From Arion vulgaris (taxonomy: Eukaryota; Mollusca; Gastropoda; Stylommatophora; Arionidae): a DNA stretch of 64,000 bases. Location of the stretch: positions 25,376,397 through 25,440,396 of the forward strand of contig CM036758.1 of the NCBI GenBank assembly GCA_020796225.1, given 5' to 3'. Below, in pieces: positions 56,195-64,000 of this stretch (position 1 is its first letter; each line of letters starts with the position of its first letter). The notes under the pieces are model-generated. The model did no database searches, was not told the origin of the DNA, and saw only the letters and a program-made list of their open reading frames with translations. Both the position numbers and the translations under genes were made by a program.

Positions 56195-58105
56195 CTTGAC
56201 ACCAACTGCTTGTTAAATCACTCTTTGACTTTGTGGTCGGTATGTGATTTGTCGTAGAAGATCTAGCAAGAGAAGCAGAGGTAGCTGCAGGAAAAGAAAA
56301 CCTTAGGGATCTTTACAATATCACTAGAAAGCTAGCAGGAAAATACAGACCATCAAATGGGTTGATCAAAAATAGTAGTGGAAAAACTATCACTAATGTT
56401 AGAGACCAAATGGAAAGATGGATGGAATACTTCAAGGAACTCCTGAACAGACCAGCACCTACAAACCCCCAGATATCCAACCGGCAGAAATTGACTTGGA
56501 CATCAACTGTGAGAAACCATCCAAGGAGGAGATTAGTAAAGCCATTAAACTTTTAAAAGATGGAAAGCGGCCGGTCCAGATGGTATTCCAGCAGAGGCGG
56601 TTAAAGCCAACATAAACACATCCACAGAAATACTGTATAAATTATTTAGCAGAATCTGGGAGACCGAAGAAATACCAGCAAACTGGAGAGAAGGATACCT
56701 GGTGAAGCTACCAAAGAAAGGGACCTTCAGAAGTGTGAAAACTATAGGGAATAATGCTGTTGTCAGTACCTGGGAAAATACTAAGCAGAGTCATCCTGGA
56801 GAGACTGAGAGATGCCATCGATATAAAGCTAAGAGATGAACAGGCAGGCTTCCGACCAAATAGATCCTGTGCTGACCAGATAGCCACATTCCGTATAATA
56901 ATAGAGCAAAGTATTGAATGGAAATCCCCACTTTATATCGGATTTGTTGATTATGAGAAGGCTTTTGACAGTATTGATAGGAAAACCCTTTGGAAATTAA
57001 TGAGGCATTATGGAATCCCACAGAAAATTATTAACCTAATAAAAGCAACATATACAGATATGAAATGTAGAGTTCTTCATGAAGGTAAACTAACAGATAC
57101 TTTGGGAATAGAAACAGGAGTACGTCAGGGATGTCTTCTATCACCTTTGTTGTTCTTACTGACAATAGACTGGATTATGAAGACCACAGTAACTAACACA
57201 GAAATGGAACCCAATGGACTCTGACAGAGCAACTAGATGATCTGGACTTCGCTGATGATATAGCCCTTCTGTCACATCCACGAAATCAGATGCAGGATAA
57301 GCTAAACACATTGAATCAAAGGTCCCAGCAACTAGGGCTGAACATTCATAGGAAAGACAAGATATTGAGAATTAACCAAACAAGCGACAACTCGATCTCC
57401 TGAAATCCCACTTCAAGAGGTAGAATCATACACATATTTGGGCAGCAACGTAGACAAAGGGGTGGAACAGATAGAGATGTTAAAATAAGAATACAGAAGG
57501 CAAGAGAAGCTTTCATTGCACTGGAAAACATTTGGAAGTCCAAAGAAATCAAATCTAGAACAAAAATCCGGATATTTAACTCTAATGTTAAAGCAGTTCT
57601 ACTGTATGGGTCAGAAACATGGAGAACAACTAAAACAATGCGATAAATTGCAAACATTCATCAACTGGTGTCTGCGAGAATAGGGGGAATAAGATGGTAT
57701 GATAGGGTCACAAATGAGGAACTTATGGAGAGAACAAGACAGATTCAGTGAACGAACAGGTTAAAAAAAGACGCTGGCGCTGGATAGGACACACTGCGAA
57801 ACCGGAGGAATATAACAAGAAGGGTCCTTGCCTGGAACCCGCAGGAACAGCAAAGAAGGGGCCAGAAATACATGGAGCAGATTTGGGCGGAGATCAACAA
57901 TATAAAGAAAGAGCTGGAGGAGCTACAGGAGATAGCTAGAATAGAAGACTTGGCATGAGTTGGTTGAGGCCTATGCCCCAACTCGGGGTAAAGGCAAGAG
58001 AGAGAGAGAGATGTGATTTGTACCTAGAGCGTGAATTCATTGTCATGCCAGTTAGGTGCCTAGAGACTAGTAAGCCAGCACTTCTGGTTTTTTAATCTGG
58101 TTAGT
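56195..58105 (-). mobile_element. SINE-like element S3 split by LINE D
   Basis: S3 pieces at about 56195-56252 (CTGCTTGTTAAATCACTCTT) and 58011-58105 (GTCATGCCAGTTAGGTGCC, TAGTAAGCCAGCACTTCTGG) are collinear once the LINE D insertion is ignored. Head end eroded. Confidence 0.78.
56253..58010 (+). mobile_element. LINE D, 5'-truncated insertion (RTE-type)
   Basis: 11-bp TSD ATGTGATTTGT (56242-56252, 58011-58021) inside S3. Coding order: NGLIKNSSGKTITNVRDQ, WKEGYLVKLPKKG-type, GFRPNRSCADQIATFRIIIE, GFVDYEKAFDSIDRKTLWKL, GVRQGCLLSPLLFLLTIDW, DLDFADDIALLSH (about 57240), YTYLGSNVDKG, LYGSETWRTTK and RRWRWIGHT. Single-base indels break the frame in several places. Ends (GA)n. Confidence 0.94.
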
Positions 58106-58109
58106 CAGG

Positions 58110-58260
58110 TGCCAGCGCGTGGCGATCATGGATCTCAAAATCTCTGTCTTTGGTTTTTGCTATCATCTCAGATGTTGACGCTCTACCCTGTGTCATGAAT
58201 TCAGGCTACCCAAATTTACCTCTCTTTGTCTTCCCTGTCTCATCTACCCTTGATTTTACT
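58110..58260 (-). mobile_element. LINE Y fragment
   Basis: CAGGTGCCAGCGCGTGGCGA, AAATCTCTGTCTTTGGTTTT, GTGTCATGAATTCAGG, CTCTTTGTCTTCCCTGTCT follow 45560-45700 loosely. Confidence 0.45.
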
Positions 58261-58649
58261 GGTTGTCACAATGTGTTCTAAACCTCACCACATGCCTGAA
58301 AATAAAGCTCAGTACATAGGGCGGCAAAAATAAAATTGATGATATAACTACCATGGGGAGTTTACCCCTAGAGGTCAAGGCGGTTGCCTTTGACCTCATG
58401 GTCAAAGTTTCCAAGTTTACGCCACTGGAAGGTTTGTGTTTTCAGCAGGATACTAATTTTCACTTTTTTTTGCAATTTCAAAGAAAAACTAGCTGATGCT
58501 AACTCTACTAGATGCAGCCAGGCGCATAACATACCTTGCAGACTGGTCATTACTGATAATCAGTGATAATAGTATAGGGTGATCCTTCTCCAGTTGTTGC
58601 AATCCCTGAGAGATCATTTTTTGGGATCTTAATTATCTCTTTCTTCTTG

Positions 58650-58800
58650 GCTGAAATCGGATGCACATGTCCTAAACGTATAGAAGTCTATGCGTTTGAG
58701 GCCTACAAACAATGTGCAACGTATACCGTTCTTGGCAAAGATCAAACATATCACAAAGAGTGATTAAAATTGGTTGTAAAAGACAAAAGAAGAAGAAGAA
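58650..58800 (+). mobile_element. S1, 5'-truncated
   Basis: Starts at GGCTGAAATCGGATGCACAT, the head/body border, and ends (GAA)n. ATCTCTT(T)CTTC occurs on both sides (imperfect TSD). Confidence 0.82.
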
Positions 58801-58809
58801 GATCTCTTC

Positions 58810-59660
58810 TTCCATTGTTTAGGGACTGTTTCTTCTTCCTATATTTGATTAAATAGATGTACCTGGATAATTGTTGTATCATCGCCTCTGAGAATTTCTG
58901 CATTGTTATCACCTGTCGCATGATTGTTTATCAGGGAATGGATTGCCTGATAGAATTTCATAATAAAAATATCAGATAAAAAATCAATTTCAGTGGCATT
59001 TATCAATTTATTATTAATTGGTAGAGTTTTCTTGCATCTGCGTCAAACTTGAGTAGTTCTAGTGAATTAGGTCTATTTAGAATTTCTTTTAAAATGTTCT
59101 ACCCATATTTTCTTCTGTTATGGCATCGGATGTCTGAGCACTTACTCTTCTTCTTTGCGTTCGTTCTTTACCACCAATTTTAATCACTCTTTGTGATATG
59201 TTTGATCTTGCCAAGACGTGTCTCGTTGCACATTAGTTTGTAGGCCCTAAACATATAGACTTCACATGTTTAGGACACATGCATCTGATTTCACAAACAT
59301 CATAAGTCGCCCTACGACATGCGTGGTAGGTAACAGTTGTTCTATTCTTTACATCCCAAATTTGGACCCCGGTAACCACTCGGGCGCACTTTTAACATCT
59401 TTATTCTTCATTGGGCCACCCTTTGAAAAAAAAAGTTCTATTTCACTATTAATGTCTATTTCACTATTAATATATTGTAGAGCATTTTCATTCTTAGCTG
59501 CCGTTTCTCCTTCATCTGTTAGTTGATCATCATATGCTCTGGTGTCTCTTATTTCAGCTCTTTTCACCTTGTCTTTTAGTCTATATTCTTCTTTAGCTTT
59601 GATGTCATCTGTTACATTTTTAGCATTGCCTATTGCAAGTTTCATCCTTGTTTCTTGAAT
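58810..59660 (-). mobile_element. LINE H: endonuclease-RT linker region, split by S1
   Basis: On the - strand, 59660-59390 reads ISDDTCKCIQETRMKLAIGN and EEYRLKDKVKRAEIRDTRAY, the linker between the endonuclease and RT of RTE-type LINEs. Beyond the S1 insertion it continues ITEENMGRTF..., RPNSLELLKFDADARK and FYQAIHSLINNHATGDNNAE (IRQAI.SLKNGKAAGPDNIPAE-like). About 98 codons stay open at 59645-59349. Confidence 0.65.
59146..59386 (-). mobile_element. SINE-like element S1 inside LINE H
   Basis: Reverse S1 with CGCCCGAGTGGTTACCGGGG at 59386, several small losses, and tail GCAAAGAAGAAGAG. GCACTT flanks both sides. Confidence 0.85.
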
Positions 59661-59699
59661 ACACTTACAGGTGTCATCACTTATCCAATGTTTCCTGCT

Positions 59700-60430
59700 C
59701 GTCTCCTTCTTTAATCCTGTGCTACCTAAAAAATTGGGATCTTTATCTTATTCCATTGTCTTCAATGGAATGAAGACACCTATGGCAAGTAATGCAGATA
59801 TCACACTGGAATCTAAAATGATAAAAATAACAGAGCAGTTCACCTATTTAGGTAGCAATTTTGATTGCACAGGAAATGTTAAAAAGAAATTATGATACAA
59901 TTGGCAAAGCAACATCAGCTTTTAAAAGTCTAAATAAATATGGAACTGCAAGTTATATAGTATTAAAACTAAATTACTAATTTTCAATTCAAATGTTGTA
60001 TCAATCCCAACATATGCTAGCGAGAGTTGGAAAAATGACTAAAGATATAGAAAGCAAGTTGAATGCATTTGAAAATAGATGTCCACGAAAAATAATGAAT
60101 ATAAAATGGAACAATTCAGGAGAAGTGATGAAATCAGAGACATGTCTGGTCAACCACTAGTGACAACTGTTATAAGAAAGAGAAGATGGAGATATGTTGG
60201 GCACACCTTGGGAAAAGATCAAAGAATATCAAAGCAGGCATTGAAGTGGGATAAAGGGTTCAGAAAGAGAGGTGACCTAAGGAGACCCTGAAACAACTTT
60301 GCTGAGAGGGCAGAAATATCGGTCTCAGTTCCATGGAGGAGATTGAGCGAAGTTGCCCAGGATAGAACGGTATGGAGAAATTACTTGCAGGCCCTATGTA
60401 ACGTTTAACGGTACAAGAGGAATTATTTTT
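59700..60430 (+). mobile_element. LINE C, 3' part
   Basis: TLESKMIKITEQFTYLGSNF, AFKSLNKYG-type, IFNSNVVSIPTYASESWK, LNAFENRCPRKIMNIKWNNS, RRWRYVGHTLGKDQRISK, then GGTACAAGAGGAATTATTTT. Frames broken at about 59890 and 60000. The 60120-60420 part matches 32274-32587. Confidence 0.85.
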
Positions 60431-60857
60431 AAATTTTATTGTCTTCAATGTTCTTTTCATTTTCCCTGACTCAAACCTGTTCTTAAATTCAAGCTGATAT
60501 TTGCTTTACTTCTTTATTTTGGAGGCTTTGACTGTTTATTCAGTTGTCCCTTTTTAGTATTATAAATTTTTTTTAAGTTTCAATATACCTCGCTTCCTAC
60601 ATCTGCTCCTCTGTACTCCTCTGTATGCACTGAAGTCCTGCAATGATATTCTAAATTGTGTATTTATACTAAGATGGTCAATCTGATTCCTGTTTCCCCC
60701 ATCAAATGAGTGCCAAGTAGGTATGTAAATCTCTAAGTAGACAAAGAAGGTAGCTTCATTACCAAATATGATTGCATACATAACTCAGCCATTCTTTCTC
60801 TGTTCTAATTCATTAAATTTATTGTTTTCGTTTGCAATATCTTCATTGCACTGTGGT
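60431..60857. other. Nothing recognised
   Basis: AT-rich sequence between LINE C and the S3-like head. Confidence 0.5.
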
Positions 60858-60980
60858 GCTTCCGCCCGTGTGCTGCGGGAGGCCCAAAGGGAGCAAAGTA
60901 GCAGCACTGCGACCTACAAGGCATGTCTAAGGCGACTAAGGTGGGGTTTGGCGTAGGGCTGCTACCCTATCCAGTGAAAA
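60858..60980 (+). mobile_element. S3-type head, upstream of LINE D
   Basis: CGCCCGTGTGCTGCGGGAGG, GCAGCACTGCGACCTACAAG, GCATGTCTAAGGCGACTAAG align with the S3 head. The sequence then continues directly to LINE D at about 61050 with no SINE body and no TSD between them. Confidence 0.7.
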
Positions 60981-61049
60981 TTTTAGCCACAAAATCCAAC
61001 CAACCATGAACAAGTCACATAAAAAAAAAATAAAAACTGTGCCAACAAG

Positions 61050-64000
61050 AGGAAAGGGAGCTCTTCTAGAAGAGGTATGAAGCGATGCAAAAAAGCCTCA
61101 AGGAGTCTACACCAGATTATCTTCCTTTCACCTAGGAAAAGCTCCAGAATTGGCACCTGGAATGTTAGAAGTATGTATCAAATGGGAAAGACAGCACAGG
61201 TTGTAAATGAGATGAAATTTCACGGGATTGGGATTATGTGAAACTAGGTGGAATGGTGCAGGCAAACAACGTCTAAACACAGGAGAAACAATGCTGTTCT
61301 CAGGCCATATGGAAGAAAATGCCCCATAGTGAAGGTGTGGCTTTAATGCTATCTAAAGAAGCGGAGACTGCACTAATAAAATGGGAAGCAGTGAGTCCTA
61401 GGATAATCACAGCAACATTCAGAACCACCAAAAGAAAGTATTCTTGAATGTGACCCAGTGTTATGCACCTACCAATGATAAAGAGGAAAAAGTAAAAAAT
61501 TTTACACTAAACTTCAAAATACTATAGGTAATCAGAGAAATGGGAACATCAAAATTCTGATGGGTGACCTCAATGCCAAAATAGGTTCGGACAACATAGG
61601 CTCCGAGGAGATCATGGGGAACACGGACTAGGAATAATGAACGAAAATGGAGAACTATTCACTAATTTCTGTGCAGCGAATCAATACGTCATAGGTGGAA
61701 GTGTCTTTCCACATAAAGAATACATAAAGCAACCTGGGTATCACCAGATCACAGAACAGAAAATCAAATTGACCACATATGCATAAACAAGAAATTCAGG
61801 TCATCTCTACAAGATGTAAGGGTCCTAAGGGGGCAGATGTAGATTCGGATCACCATTTGCTGATAAGTAAAATTAAACTGAAGCATAAGCGATACATAAC
61901 ATCCCATGAACATAGACACCAATATAATGTAGGATACCTCAAGTCAGAAACAAAGGAACAGTTCACGGTCACAGTCTCTAATAAGTATGAGGTGTTACGA
62001 CAATTAGAAGATGAGGTGAGTGCGGAAGAATGCTGGCAGCAAGCCAAAAATATTTGGAATGAAACATGCACAGAGGTATTAGGGAAAAAAGGAGCGGAAT
62101 CATAAGGCATGGATAACTCCAGAAACTCTCAAGGAAATAGAAGAAAGAAAAAAGAGGAAAGCAGATTTAAATAATAGCAAAACTAGAACTGCCAAAGCCA
62201 TAGCCAGGAAAAGTACACAGAAGCTAGCAAGAAAGTGAAGAAACAAATAAAGTTAGATAAAAGACAATACGTAGAAGATCTAGCAAGAGAAGCAGAGGTA
62301 GCTGCAGGAAAAGGAAACCCTAGGGATCTTTACAATATCACTAGAAAGCTAACAGGAAAATACAGACCATCAAATGGGTTGATCAAAAATAGTAGTGGGA
62401 AAACTATCACTAATGTTAGAGACCAAATGGAAAGATGGATGGAATACTCAAGAACTCTGAACAGACAGCACCTAAACCCGATATCACCGGCAGAAATTGA
62501 CTTGACATCAACTGTGAGAAACCATCCAAGGAGGAGATTAGTAAAACCATTAAACTTTTAAAAGATGGAAAAGCGGCCGGTCCCGATGGTATTCAACAGA
62601 GGCGGTTAAAGCCAACATAAACACATCCACAGAAATACTGTATAAATTATTTTGCAGAATCTGGGAGACCGAAGAAATACCAGCAAACTGGAGAAGGATA
62701 CCTGGTGAAGCTACCAAAGAAAGGGGACCTTCAGAAGTGTGAAACTATAGGGGAATAATGCTGTTGTCAGTACCTGGGAAAATACTAAGCAGAGTCATCC
62801 TGGAGAGACTGAGAAAATGCCACGATATAAAGCTAAGAGATGAACAGGCATGCTTCCGACCAAATAGATCCTGTGCTGACCAGATAGCCACATTACGTAT
62901 AATAATAGAGCAAAGTATTGAATGGAAATCCCAACTTTATATCGGATTTGTTGATTATGAGAAGGCTTTTGACAGTATTGATAGGAAAACCCTTTGGAAA
63001 TTAATGAGGCATTATGGAATCCCACAGAAAATTATTAACCCAATAAAAGCAACATATACAGATATGAAATGTAGAGTTCTTCATGAAGGTAAACTAACAG
63101 ATACTTTCGAAATAGAAACAGGAGTGCGTCAGGGATGTCTTCTATCACCTTTTTTGTTCTTACTGACAATAGACTGGATTATGAAGACCACAGTAACTAA
63201 CACCAGAAATGGAATCAATGGACTCTGACAGAGCAACTAGATGATCTGGACTTCGCTGATGATATAGCCCTTCTGTCACAAATCGAAATCAGTTGCAGGA
63301 TAAGCAACACATTGAATCAAAGGTCCCAGCAACTAGGGCTGAACATTCATAAGGAAAGACAAAGATATTGAGAATTAACCAAGCAAACGACAACTCGATC
63401 TCCTGGGAAATCCACTTCAAGAGGTAGAATCATACACATATTTGGGCAGCAACGTAGACAAAAAGGGTGGAACAGATAGAGATGTTAAAATAAGAATACA
63501 GAAGGCAAGAGGAGCTTTCATTGCACTGGAAACATTTGGGAAATCCAAAGAAATCAAATCTAGAACAAAAATTCGGATATTTAACTCTAATGTTAAAGCA
63601 GTTCTACTGTATGGGTCAGAAACATGGAGAACAACTAAAACAATAGCGCATAAATTGCAAACATTCATCAACTGGTGTCTGCACAGAATAGAGGAATTAA
63701 GATGGTATGATAGGGTCACAAATGAGGAACTTATGGAGAGAACAAGACAGATTCCAGTGAACGAACAGGTTAAAAAAGACGCTGGCGCTGGATAGGACAC
63801 ACTTTACGAAAACCGGAGGAGAATATAACAAGAAGGGTCCTTGCCTGGAACCCGAGGGGCAGCGAAAGAAGGGAGGCCGAGGGAAAAACATGGAGACGAG
63901 ATTTGGAGGCGGAGATCAACAATATAAAGAAGAGCTGGAGGAGCTGCAGGAGATAGCTAGAGATAGGAAGACTTGGCATGAGTTGGTTGAGGGGCCCATG
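61050..64000 (+). mobile_element. LINE D, longest copy (RTE-type), runs off the window
   Basis: Endonuclease start RIGTWNVRSMYQMGKTAQVV (about 61150), MGDLNAKIGSDNIGSEE (about 61560), GADVDSDHHLLISKIKLK (about 61830, the SDH catalytic block), a basic linker, then the same RT series as the 56253 copy: GFVDYEKAFDSIDRKTLWKL, GVRQGCLLSPFLFLLTIDW, DLDFADDIALLS (about 63245), YTYLGSNVDKKGGTDRDVKI, LYGSETWRTTKTIAHKLQTF and INWCLHRIEELRWYDRVTNE. Stops and indels in the endonuclease and RT. The 3' terminus lies beyond 64000. Confidence 0.93.

Noticed and set aside
1..64000. Bacterial, phage or viral gene clusters, including endogenous viral genes
   Set aside because: None recognised; every reverse transcriptase seen is LINE-type, with no LTRs, protease or envelope-like frames.

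Overview
This is a 64 kb piece of an invertebrate animal nuclear genome. It contains introns with GT-AG boundaries, two spliced metazoan genes, and a very dense load of non-LTR retrotransposons, SINEs, mariner and hAT transposons and minisatellites. RTE-type LINEs, an I-clade-like LINE with RNase H and several tRNA-headed SINEs point to a lophotrochozoan, most likely a mollusc. That placement is inference: no rRNA, mitochondrial or other diagnostic gene is present.

Two genes were reconstructed exon by exon. (1) A Dispatched-like gene (RND/Patched superfamily, Hedgehog release) runs on the + strand from 97 to 20312. Only its 3' half is in the window: nine exons from the transmembrane segment before the second extracellular loop to a stop codon. 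All splice phases agree, giving 690 codons plus stop. (2) SSU72, the RNA polymerase II CTD phosphatase, runs on the - strand from 48946 down to 39005. It has five exons and a complete 193-residue protein with the CX5R signature. The two genes converge on a repeat-filled interval of about 19 kb (20.3-39.0 kb).

Layout: 0-20 kb, the Dispatched 3' half, whose introns hold a 29-bp satellite (exactly 83 units), an RNase H LINE, RTE LINE pieces, two mariners side by side, two sister 35-bp satellites and SINEs. 20-39 kb, intergenic, with nested LINEs and SINEs and 18-, 40- and 28-bp tandem repeats. 39-49 kb, SSU72, with a 37-bp satellite in intron 4, SINEs in introns 3 and 4, an array at the intron 3 splice donor and a 46-bp satellite in intron 2. 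49-64 kb, no host gene recognised: an hAT element with an 8-bp target duplication, RTE LINE copies on both strands, and two near-identical copies of one RTE LINE 6 kb apart, the second running off the window.

Many insertions can be bounded by target-site duplications (TSDs) read directly, so the insertion order is often clear. The most unusual observations are: a modular SINE system in which three families share a 5' head and a (GAA)n tail but carry different bodies, with a related head next to an RTE LINE; tandem amplification of the exon/intron boundary of SSU72 intron 3, giving a ladder of donor-like sites; a tandem array of branch-point-like CTAAC motifs leading into a Dispatched 3' splice site; and two adjacent 35-bp satellites that align without gaps and so look like diverged descendants of one repeat. 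Family labels used here (S1-S3, F, T1-T4, LINE A-H, X, Y) are local names only.
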